A stretch of DNA of 64,000 bases, taken from Astropecten irregularis (taxonomy: Eukaryota; Echinodermata; Asteroidea; Paxillosida; Astropectinidae). Position numbers and translations under genes: made by a program. Of the stretch, positions 12,600 to 24,300 are shown piece after piece. The stretch is taken from positions 24,862,001 through 24,926,000 of the forward strand of contig OZ020244.1 in NCBI GenBank assembly GCA_963971285.1, in the 5' to 3' direction. The number at the start of each line of letters is the position of its first letter. Position 1 is the stretch's first letter. A model generated the notes under the pieces. It was not told the DNA's origin. It made no database searches and saw nothing but the letters and a program-made list of their open reading frames with translations.

Positions 12600-13550
12600 T
12601 ATGTCAATACGGCGTGCCTGTTGGAGTACGTTCTCCAGGACTTCGCAGCATCGGGCATTAAGCCCTCGGACTTTGCTCCAGCAGCAGGTCCACACTTTCT
12701 GCAGGGCATTTCCACAGGAGGCGCTGGGCAGACAGAGAGACATCCTTCGTGCAAATATGAATTCCTCGGCACGGAACGGGAAAACAGTCAGGAAAAAGGA
12801 AAACAACAACCACCACAGCAAAGCAGGGTCCAGCACCAAGCACGGCAATTTCGAAAACGACAATGTGATGTATTAAGAAGCCAGACAGCACAGTCTCCAA
12901 CGTGTACATGTACTAAGCAGCCTGCAACTAGTACAAATTATCCTAACGGGTTGCAGAACGGCCACAGGCCTCGGTGGCAAACTTGAACGACAATCTCAAC
13001 AACTTCGAAGATCATGCAGAAGAAGAAACCAGTCATCCGATCTCTGAGAATCTAAATTATCCGCAGAAAAGTGTCGGGACCAATTTAATTTGGTTAGTTG
13101 AGAAGCACCGAGCGGTAGTTCCCACGTGACAAGGGTCCATCCTGTTTATTGGGGAATCCAGTATCACTGAGCGCGTGCCTTCCCATCCCCCCCTGAGGGA
13201 CCAACAAAAATCAAGGACATGTCCGGTTTCCTTGCCCGCCAGCATTGGTCAACTAGAACTGCTACCCTATTAAAGAGGCAAGAGGAAAACCTCAGAAGAG
13301 GGGAGGAAAGGGGTACTCAGTCAGGACGATAAGAAGAGGTCACAGACCGACTGGTTGCCTTCCTCAACAACAAAGTGCAGTCATCCCACCCTCATGTTGT
13401 CATGGAGATACAGATCTGTGACGAACTCCAGTTGAAAGATCGTCCATGAGGAGATGGAAGCACTGGCAACTGCGGCACTGATCAAGAGGAAGCTGGAGAA
13501 AGAGGGGTTTCCAGGGACCTGTAGGGGTGAGCTTTGATTTTGGAGGGATA
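12600..13550 (+). pseudogene. Degenerate coding-like block, unidentified
   Basis: GC content and codon-like texture rise here. On + a frame at 12621-12986 (EYVLQDFAASGIKPSDFAPA) is open for 121 codons; further on, EEVTDRLVAFLNNKVQSSHP is open until a stop near 13449 and, after a shift, EEMEALATAALIKRKLEKEG continues. No splice signals explain the shifts. It could be a retroposed pseudogene or a transposon relic. I do not recognise the family. Confidence 0.35.
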
Positions 13551-14649
13551 CAGGTCACAGGTCAAATGCATTCAGTGGCATTCACATCATCTGCCAAACT
13601 TCTTCAATGCTGGTCCTTCAATATCACCGACCAATATTGATGCCAAAGAAAAATCAGATGCCATCGATTCTCTATTTTGAATTAAAGACAACATCTTTCA
13701 ACAACGACAAAAGATATCTGCAAGAATATCTCAGCAGGCTGGAGATGTATGTTTCAAAAGAGTCAGGGATGCGTTTCACATCAATATAATAGGAGACTTT
13801 GGAGCTGGGTCTTCAACTTGATAGCGCACGTGCACGCACATGCTCACAATTGACGCGCACATGCTCAGATGTAGCAAAATGGGACTTTGGTCTGCTGCCG
13901 CCAACTTCTTAAAAGTCTTCCATAAATGATAAACAGACTATTGGCTTGCAATGATGCAAGGTCGTATGCAAAAAGGTCCTATTACATGGCAATGTCAGTT
14001 TGCACACATTAACAATACTTGGTGCAATAAAGTCAAATCCTCAGCCAGAGCTTTCGTGCGTTCATCTGAGAACTTCGATCCTGTACGAACAACTTTTAAT
14101 CGCATGATGAAAAGCAAATACTGCAGAGTACCCGACGTGTAATTTGAAGAAACGACCAACTTCCGCTGACAAGAATGATTTATCATCAGAAACTGCTACT
14201 GTAGAGGATTTGAAGTCACCAGACGATCCTGCCTGTCTCAGTGCTCTACTGGAGCAATGCAATAGCCATTGACACATCAAGGCAACAGAATCTATTGCAT
14301 CCGGCTAAATATTTGCTAATTCTGAACTCAATGTCATACCTCTGCTTAAAACAGGCATGCAACTTACACTTTCCAAAAAAAGAGGAAATTCCAATCTTTA
14401 CCATACTTTGTACAGTGTTTTTCACTTTTCAATGGCATAAGAGTGAAGTGAAAAAAGAGGAAATCAGCTGATCCGAGGAAAAGTTGCATGCCTGTTAAAA
14501 CTAGAAGCGTCAAATCAGAGCTCACAGAAGCAGACAATTCTCTGCTTACGAAACCCTATTCCACAGATTAGCAAGGATTTTAAAGTTGCGTGTGTGCATA
14601 GTTCATGTAACTGAGGATTTCTCGCTTGCTCAAATAGCACAGAAATTTG

Positions 14650-14890
14650 ATGCTCACCCTGTATAAGGGGGTTAGTGTGCTTTAGTCCACAAGGATAATT
14701 TCAGACCCACATAATTTCCCTCAAAATTCAAAGCCGTGCCCTCTAGTTAAACCTAGAAACAAGTTAAACAAGTTAAAGGAAATCACAATTGGTCAACATA
14801 TCTAGGTGAGTTAGTTTACCATAGAGGCCATGTCTGAAAACAATCTTTGTGGGCTAAGGCACACGAACCCCTGTATATATAAGGATCATA
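14650..14890. repeat. Imperfect foldback with CCTGTATAAGGGGGTTAGTG end
   Basis: Left CCTGTATAAGGGGGTTAGTG and AGTCCACAAGGATAATTTCA pair loosely with TGAAAACAATCTTTGTGGGC and GCACACGAACCCCTGTATAT at the right. Single copy. Confidence 0.6.
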
Positions 14891-15010
14891 AACGCCAAAT
14901 TCTACAGTAAGCTAAGCCATGAAATTTGGCCTAGATGGCAAATTCCTGTGAGGCAGTATATGTTTATGTACATGTACAACACGTGCATGGGAATGGGACA
15001 CAAGATATCC

Positions 15011-15147
15011 AGGGCTGGATTTCACAAAGCACTCAGAGTGATCTTAAAGTTGAGTTGTCAGCATCACCATGCATCACACTCTGCTGAGCAATTAGGACTG
15101 ATTCAAATTAAAGATCAGTCTTAGTGCTTCGTGAAATAGGCCCCTGG
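15011..15147. repeat. Foldback near the transmembrane exon
   Basis: GGCTGGATTTCACAAAGCAC at the left pairs with GTGCTTCGTGAAATAGGCCC at the right. Related to 58985-59156 (shared TGAGTTGTCAG and ATCACCAT). It lies 52 bases past the donor of coding exon 12. Confidence 0.75.
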
Positions 15148-15198
15148 GCCCTCCCTAAATTTCTCGTGGACTCGTGTCCGTCCGTCCTCCAAACTTAC

Positions 15199-15358
15199 CT
15201 GATGAACAGAAAGCTGAGGCCCACGATCAGCAGGGCCAGGACGTAGGCCATCGCAAAGACCACTCCTACTATCGTCCCTGTGTGGGAGCCGGAGGGTTGG
15301 CTGGCCACAGTGCTGTTGGGAGCATTCGTAGTGCCGGGAGCCTCCGTAGTGTTGCCAA
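15199..15358 (-). CDS. Coding exon 12: stalk and transmembrane helix
   Basis: 160 nt, phase 1 in, phase 2 out. Acceptor CTATACAG|TTGG, donor ATCAG|GTAAGT. It encodes a Thr/Ser/Pro stalk (GNTTEAPGTTNAPNSTVASQ) with two sequons and then a helix of about 25 residues (core VVFAMAYVLALLIVGLSFLF). The next codon begins AG, so Arg or Ser starts the cytoplasmic side. If this donor is not used, the frame stops two bases later (AGG TAA), giving a tailless membrane protein. Confidence 0.88.
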
Positions 15359-18300
15359 CTGTATAGGTGGAGAACAAGAAACGACATGACATCATTATTC
15401 ATTATTTTTAATACATCGTGCCAACCAGAATTGTCTGACAATATCAATGAACTATCAATGAATAAAGGAGCCACAATCCATTACTGTGTAGAAACCCTGA
15501 TGGCACATTCTTTTGGACTTTAGGGTCAAGCCTGGCCATTCTAGCCCAATACAAAGTTATGGTGCCTGGGCTCCACTGTCCTGAATCCTTCCAAAATCTT
15601 ACGGCTAAGGGAATTTAAGAAATTACAACGTTTCTGACACAAAGTTTCTTGTTAAAAGCTTTTGAAGGAGATAACTGCACACTAATACATGCTCTAGGAA
15701 TCTGATGCAGAATCTTTTCAAAGAAATTTGGTTACAAATTAACACTGCAATTCCCTATTGCAAAGGTTTGATATTTTTCTTCTTTTTTAAGAACAACCCT
15801 GAAAAGTGTCCTTAAACCTCGAACCAAAACAGAATGGTTCAATAATTTCACCATGTAGCTTAAGCAGTACAGAGAAAATCTCCTCACAAAACGGACTAAT
15901 CCTACAATGAGAGACAAGCACACCTTGGAAGAAACCTTACCCCTGGCAGCAAGCTCCAGGACTTGCCCTACAAGCATACTAGTCCAACTGACAATTCCAC
16001 GACCTACAAGTTTACAATGTGGCGCTTCTATCACCACCAGCATATTATGTTAAACATGTATGTACTGCACATCCCTAGGTACACATAATCTCGAGTGGGA
16101 GTACTATATACCTACAAATAAAGTTGGTTTACTTTTCATCAATAGATAGATTGACAGTACTGACATTCTTTTCCCTTTTTTTTCTATTCTTTAGCATCTT
16201 TCATTCAATCTTTTATGGTATTTTTCTGGGGCAGGGGGGCAATCCTGGACGATGAGCCAATCTTAGGAATACACTGATCCGATAACACCTTGTGAATTGA
16301 CTTTCCAAGATTTAGAGGTGGGGTGGGGGCTGTTGCGACTATGATCAGTAAGACCATCTCAAGGTGAACCATTGTCAGATTGGGGGCACCTAGATCCAAT
16401 GTCTCATTGTATGTGGTGTAATGGACAAGGGGAGGCGGGGCCTGGAAAGGAAAGGAGGGGGGTATACTATATGCGAACAGCACTGTGCAGGTTAATATCT
16501 ATACATCAATTGTTTGTGTTGCCAAAAAGGAAGCTACATGTAGTTTTACTATCCCACACCATGGTCAGTCAATATTTCAATGTACACTATTACATGTCTG
16601 CATTACACAGATTGTCAGGTATTGTCAAAAACGGACGCTAGTTTTAGTATCCCACTATGTATTAAAAAAAATTTTAGTACCGGTATGCCTTGCCAAAAAT
16701 GGAGGCCAATCTTAGGATAACACTCAATAGCAATTTATATTGATTTAATATAATGTAAGAAACACTGACAGTTTGCGTTACTAAAGAAGCCGTGTTTACC
16801 ACACTTATTAATAGTAAACATTTGTATGCCTGCAGCCGATTTCACTAAACTTCAAATGCTGCATACGCAACATTTTGTTGCATAACTTATGCAACATTTT
16901 CCAGCCTTTGCTTGCACAAATTATGCCCGTTTTACGAAACTTATGCAACATTTCTACGTTGTGTAAGTTATGCAACATCTCGTGAAATGGGCAAACAGCA
17001 TACTATAGATGGTTCGCATTGCACAAAAGGAGGTAGTTGTACAATATAAACACTTAGAAGTCAGTATCATGTGTATATGGACTGTTCACCTTGCCATCAA
17101 TGAAATGACAGACAAAGTGAAGATGCAGCAAGGAACTGTATGAAGATGTCAATCTAAATAGATACCCCACAAGGCTACAAAGCTCTCACAAAAGTGCAGA
17201 GAATGTGATGAAGCGATAGCATACTCAGACCAACTACCCGCTGATGTTACCAGCAATTTAGTCCATTCCGCCACACGCTATCAAACCAGGAAATCGGACA
17301 ATAATAAGTGGCTTTTCAGGACATGGTTATAAAGATCTCCCATTCCCATCAATGATCCCAAGGCAAATAGGCCATCAATCACTCCACCCAGACTTGCTCA
17401 GCTAAAACATGCTGGCCAATCTGTCAATCTTAGATCTGTCCGCGACATTTAAGTCGCTAAATGGATTCTTTCTTTCAAATCTTGGAGTGATTTGATTGAT
17501 AACGAGAAGACATCGTCCAAAAAGCCCAACAGACGTATTGCTTGTTTTTTTTCCACACTTAGGTTGCTTGGAGTTATAGGAGGGCCTGACGCATTTTGAT
17601 CATAGCAGGATCTTTCTCACATTTTATTACTTGTATTCACACTATTCTTTTTCTTTTCTTATCTTACTATCAACTCTGTAAGTTTTTAGCCAGTGAAGTT
17701 TGTGAGTTACTTAATAAAATCAAATAAAAAGTTCAAGAGCATAATTCTATTATTATGAGTTTCTCTCGCATACCCACCAACTGCTTTTTACTAGGTCAAT
17801 TTTTTAAACATGCCTATTAAGTTAATACCCTCAATTTCATGTTAGCTCCATACTATTCCATAAAAAAATCCTTAATAATACAAGAACTTCATAAGCTCAA
17901 AACTTTGATACACATTTGTAATGTTTTTGCCAGAGCAAGCACAAAAATGTCTTGCTCAATAAAACATTTGTGGTCAGCGAACAGCCAAAGAACAATCACA
18001 AGCGATTGATACACAACACTTGGAAATCTGGTTGTTAGTTCCGTTTTTATTATTATAAAAGGAACAGTACAGGATTGGTAACATACCCAAACAGAAATGT
18101 TCACAGATTTACGTATAACTTTCAATGTATGAAGGTGGTGCTAGCAGAAACATACCGTAACAATATTTCAGTCTGAAATGCTGTATTTATCCAGAAATTA
18201 GTCAAACAAAGACCAAAACCAGATTTGATCTTGGGGTAAGATCAAAACTGTTCTTTATGTTTTATAGGAAAAATTTAGTCGGATTTTCACTTTTTATCTC

Positions 18301-21300
18301 GTGACTCAAATGTCAGATTGATCTCAAATTATCACAGGTTTATTATTTCATTTACATGTTTGATCAAACAAAGTGTAAGTGCTGTTCTGTGACCTTTACT
18401 AATCATGTATCATACCTTTAAGACAGAAATTTCATGGTTAGCAAATTTTGTGCTAAGCAGGGCCGTGAAATTGGCCCCAGGTCACCGATCCAAATCAGGC
18501 GCTGACAAGTTCTTGGAGGACCTACCTTGTTTCTCGATGGTAAAGAAGACCCACTCGGATGCTTCTCCCTGTTTGACCCTGGAGGAAGGTTGGCTGGAGG
18601 AGTCAGACAGCGACAGGCTGGTGGTGGCTGCCTGGACCTTCACCACGTACTGTACTCCGCCCTGTAGGTTCTCTAAGATTCTCCACAGCTTGTCAACCTA
18701 GGAAAGGTGGCATCAGATAGGGAAATGTAAGAGAGGTTTTTTTGGGGGGGCAGGAGATTTATTTTTTACCTTTTAACCTTTTCAGGCTCTTATTCGGGAT
18801 ATCCCAAGGATATGGAGCCCAACTGTGGGTAGAGTATATAAACATGTAGGTGATACTGAAAGGGGGCTATGCGGATGTGTACTCGACCTCATAGGGCCTT
18901 TACGAAAAATTGGCTTGGGCTCCGGCTTGCGCTCCATTTCTTACATCCAATAAAGTAACAGGTATCAAAATAGAGGTTTTGGGGTCCAGGTTTAAAGTAC
19001 ATACTCTGTTTCAAACAAGAAAATGGGGCTTCAACCTCTGAGAAAATTCACAACCTGTATTTTCAGCTTTTAGATGATGGAGCCTAAGCCTAAGCCCAAG
19101 CCCAAGCCGTTGTTTAATCCTAATCCATAGTGTATGAGACATATGGGGGCCAACTGAGTACAAAGTGTATGATACTGAAAGGGGCTACGGTATGTGGATG
19201 TGCACTCATAGTACATGTATGTGAAATATGGAAGGCTTGGAGGCCAACTGTGTGTATAATTTTTTTATCCACAAACTGGCTAGGAATCTTTGGCACTCTA
19301 TTGTGGATGTGGAGGTTCAACATGGCCCAAAGTCCAAAAGTTTCCGGGGGTCAATTTCACAAAGCCTTATGATCAATCGTAAGTCCAGTTAGGAAGGATA
19401 ACCCATCGTATCCTACGTGGGGCTGCAATGCATCATGTAAGTCCTATGATGAGTTATGATGAGTTTGGTGAAATTGACCCCAGCTCCCTTTGGCACAAAA
19501 GAGCCTTTGTTCCTATCTGCCTCTGGAGCAGCAGTTTAAAGTGGCTTAAAGTTGACGGGAGGCAATAGCAATTCCAAAAGTTCACTTGTTCCTAAAAACA
19601 TTTCAGTTGTGCCTTTAAGAGAGAGGGGAAATCTTAAACAGAATCCAGTCAACATTATGGAGATCTTTCACAACTTAAAGGTTTACTGTAATCAAAACAC
19701 ATATGAAGTTAAATACATCTGTATTGTTATAAAACTCAACCTGTCTATCACTGTTTGTGCTAAAAAATATTTTATATAGAAAACGGAGGTATTTTAGGCC
19801 CATAATTTAGCACCCCACTTTTTGCGTCGAAAAACCTTGCTTAAGTCACATGCAGAACGCCATGCAGTATACTGTGTGGCGAGCTTATACTAGTTCTGTA
19901 TGTGACGTCACTTTCTTTTGTTGCGTGGATAGATTCCAAGGGGGACTTTTTTGGGGGCGGGGCATACATTTACATGTACTGATTTTGAAACGTTTTGGTC
20001 GAAAGTAAGCACTTACATAAACATAAATATATATAGTCATTAATTATGTATTAAGAAATAATTTTAAAGTACTTTCACCCCTTTCCCAATTTTGATTACA
20101 GTAAACCTTTAACCAAAACAAACCCTGCATGGACAGCCTCTCATATGTGACCAAATGGTCAAAGGCCGGTGAGCTGCCATTTAACCCTCAACATCTATTC
20201 ATCCAGCCACGGTATCAAATGGAAACTCGTTTCAACTGGAATAGCCTAAATTTAGACAGAGCATTTCTAAATGCCATTTAAAATTAAGCACAGGCTCATG
20301 TTAATTTTTGTTCTTAACAAATGTTGAATGATGATAATTACTCCTAGGTTCTTAACAGATTTTCTTCAAATTTTACCTCCAGGGCAATCTTGGTCTTAAC
20401 CAATGTAACCACAGGGGATATTACTGGAAGACTTATATCCCTTCCTTGTAAGGTGCCTTGTGATCCTAGCAAGAGATACGTCTTGACAACTGGGAGTCAA
20501 ATTTACAGTGAGCATGAGGAAGTTCAATTATTCAGAAGAGGGGACCTTCTTTGGCTTTAAGAACGAAGCGCGCTGATTGCACTTTAAAGATCATAAAGTT
20601 CTGAAATTCATTATCATCACTGTGGGAGATTTGTTAGTGCGCCCTCTGTGGGTTGCTTCCAAAAGCGCCCTCTAAATTATTATGCAATACATGTATGTCT
20701 TCTCCAGCCACTCCCATACTGTAACTATCTTGTCTCTTGACTTGGCACTCACTCTCACATAATGACTGTCTTGGCTCTACTTTCCTCAATAGCTTGACAA
20801 GTATTTTACTCTTGGCAAACATCGTCCTGATGGAAGTCAAGTTAATAGTTCAATTTAACTTGGGCCCAATTTCACGGAATCTGTTACCGTAAGCAAAAAT
20901 TCTTCGCTTACGTTTACAAACTTGTATTGCTTCTGGTTAGCGTATTTCACAGAAGAGTTTTCTTTCTTGCTATGCTAAGCAAGGACTTTCTGCAGAATGC
21001 ACATGACAGCACGCCACCAGAAAAAAAAAATCATGGTTAGCCTCGAAATTCTTAGCTAACTGTTTAAGCGCCAAAAGTCTTGCTTACAAATTCCATGAAG
21101 CAGAAAAATAGACCGTAACAGATTCCATAAAAATTGGGCCCTGGTTGAAGTCTTTTCTCTTTCAAATCCGTATCCATGAAGTCTATCCAGTATCCACCCA
21201 AAACTACACAAAGAACATTTTTCTGACGTCCATAAGGACTGCTACAAAACAAATTGCAATTGTTCTTTGATATCACTTTTTAAACCCTGGGCAGGAACAA

Positions 21301-24300
21301 ATCATTGGACCTTTTCCCTGCCGCCTCATGCTGATGCTACTGCTCAGGAACAGCCAGATCAAGTTTCAACTTGCAAGCACCATCATCAAAATGAAACCCT
21401 AGATACACAGACCCTAGACAATAAGGGCCCTTGTAGAAACCACCAAGATTTATGGTTCTCTTCAGAGAAAATATGATTTATGATCCAACATGAATTGACA
21501 AGCCCTTGGAGAGACAGGACAGGGTAGAAAATGTGTTGCACACCTGGAACAGAAAGATATGACTCAAAACAAGCCTCCATTATGCCACACGCTCAGGCAA
21601 TGATAAAGAAGCATGGCAGCCCAGAAATATTTCGGTAGTCCTAGGGACAATTTCACGAAGCCCTACAATCGATCGTAACTCAAGTTACGAAAGATAACCC
21701 ACTTTTCCTAAGTATGGTTGCAAAACTTGCAATGCATCATAATTTTATAAGTTACGATGACTTTTAATAGTGAAACCTACCCCTGATCCTCACAGACAAA
21801 AGGAGAAAGGACTGAAATCCAGGATTACACAATTCCTAAGGGGAGATGATACCAGCTCAGGCTCTGGCTCTGTCTCTGTAATCCATATACTGAAAATATA
21901 GGTTGTGGTTTTTCATAGAAGCTGAAGCTCTGTTTTCTTCTTTCAAACCAGAGAATCCACCTCCAAACCTCTATAAAAAGCCTCTATTTTGATACCCGTA
22001 ACATTAGAATGGATTCACGAAATGAAGTCGGAGCCTGAGCCGGAGCCGAGGTTTGAGAAAGACCCTAGGAAAGCTTCTGAATCTGCTGCGCAGAGTTGAC
22101 TAGGCAAAGTAGGACACCTCATGACAGCTGCATCGTGGACCTCAACCAGCCTCGCTCACTTGCACTGTCACGGCCCTTGGGAACAAATTGCTAATTTCCT
22201 TCCCTCCTCCTCTACGACATCACATCACAGACCTGAAATTGGGACTCTCAACAGGCTAAAGCTTCCCCACCCTCCTTGCTAATAAAGCCCTGGGGTCAAT
22301 TCACGGAGCCCTACGATAGATCCTAATTCCACAAGGATAACCCATCCTATCCTACGTAGGGCTACATTGCACCATAAGTCCTACGATTGATAGTAAGTTA
22401 CGATGAGTTTGGTGAAATCGACCCCTGCTCTCAAATCCATTGAAAGACAAGTTTCGGAGAAGCCTTTGAAAGTGAGTACAAAGGTCACATGCAGGTCAAT
22501 GGAGGTCATGATTTCAGTTCCCTCAAGGTGAAAAATCAAGGTCTGCCCTCATAATGAAGTGCATGTATTGGAAATAAGGATGAGTAAGGAAAGAATTCCA
22601 CTGACGACCATTACGGAAAAGGGGTTAAATATCCTCTAGGAGTTAACTTACTGGAAACAAGTTATGATGAACTTCAATCTCAGCTGAGTAACACTATTAA
22701 AGGTAGCGTACAGTGTATCTGAAAGTGTGATTTATGGGGCGTTTTTTACCTTTACAATGATACATTTTGAATGCAGCAGCAACCATTTATTTCAAAACAC
22801 CCTCTGTTGGTCCAATAGGGTTTGTGCACAAGTGGTGGTCGTCAGTGGAATTCTTTCCATTAAGAATTCTGTTTTCATCCATTTTTATACCGGTAATACA
22901 AGATGCAAATTTTATAATTTTTTTCCCCTAATTTCGTGACATTTTTATAATGGCTTCCAAGTTCCAATCTCTTACATTTAGAATAACCAGTATGTGGTAA
23001 TGTCTAATGATAGCTCTATCTACATGTAGTTCTCCTGATGAGGACTAGAGCAGACTAGTCAAAGCATTGAGACCTAATTGCGAGAAGTGCGAACGATATA
23101 GAAGTGCGAACGACATAGAAGTGCGAAAGTACGAACGATTATTACATGGTGTTTCCGCAAAACGATCCACATACCAATTGTCACCATGCAAAGCCTCAAA
23201 TCTTTCTTGATAGCTCTATCATTACAAATAATGCAACAGACACAGGATCTGTACATGTACATTATCAAAACTGGCTTGGCATTGGTACATAATACACATA
23301 CGGTAAACCATAACTACAGCCACTGTAGTTTAAAATTATCTACCGTATGCAGTGTACAAATTACATTTACAAGCCTCTTGCTAATAACAGAGATCTATAT
23401 CATACAGTGCACATAGGCTACATGTAGGTAATGTAATTTCACTGCACATCAAGAAAGTTTAAATTGCCTCAAGTATTTGAACTGTTTCTACTATATATTG
23501 CTGATAAAACTCTACTAAATACTGGGAGTGGGGTTTTCAATGTACGAAATGCAGGTTAAATCCACAACAGAAGCAAATGCGTTAATAATATACATACAAT
23601 CTCAAGGCCAACACAGGCTGACATCGGTGAAGTCAAAACTGATGCAGAAGGTTGAAAAAACCACTTGGCAATGGATTGTGTTGAGTTATTTCATTTCATA
23701 TTTTATGTTATTAATACAGCTTTTGCATTTCCATTTACAGGGCAATAAATTAACAGAAAATAAAAAACCTTACCTGCCAATGGGTCAAAAATCCACCAGA
23801 AACATTTACTAGAAAACTATCAAATTTCAACTGAAATTCAAACCAGAAATATTAATTCTGCTGGCTGTGTATTAAAGCCAATGCACAAACCACTTCAGCA
23901 AATGCTACAGAGCATGGTTGGGCACAGGTGGTATGTAAATTGCAACACGTGTGCGTGACAAAACACAGACGATCAGGATTTGTCATGATGATTTCACTGT
24001 ATATATGTATGTGATAAACTGCAAGCTGAAATGCGGCACGCCCATGATGGAAATGAGTAAAAGGGTACAGCATTGGAATGGTTCATTATTCACTGTATAC
24101 ACAAATGTGTGGATTCATAACTCATTAAAGCAGCCATTAATTGCCTTGCAGAATTGAATTGCAGAATTATATATACTGAGCCACAAAAGAAACATAAACG
24201 ATGGGCCCATTACAGGTAATATCATACTTTGGTTTTTTGTCAAAGAAATACAGATTCATGGGCAAAATTATCAAGGAAGATACAGTTTTAACAGTCATCT

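Larger units (their letters stand above)
1..15198. other. Left flank / probable intron of the receptor gene
   Basis: No exon was found here that continues the receptor reading frame, which needs one base in phase 2 after the helix. The stretch holds a 200-N gap, nested transposons, several MITE-like repeats and one degenerate coding-like block, all listed separately. Short open frames in it look like chance. Cytoplasmic exons could be hidden by the gap or lie further left. Confidence 0.5.
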
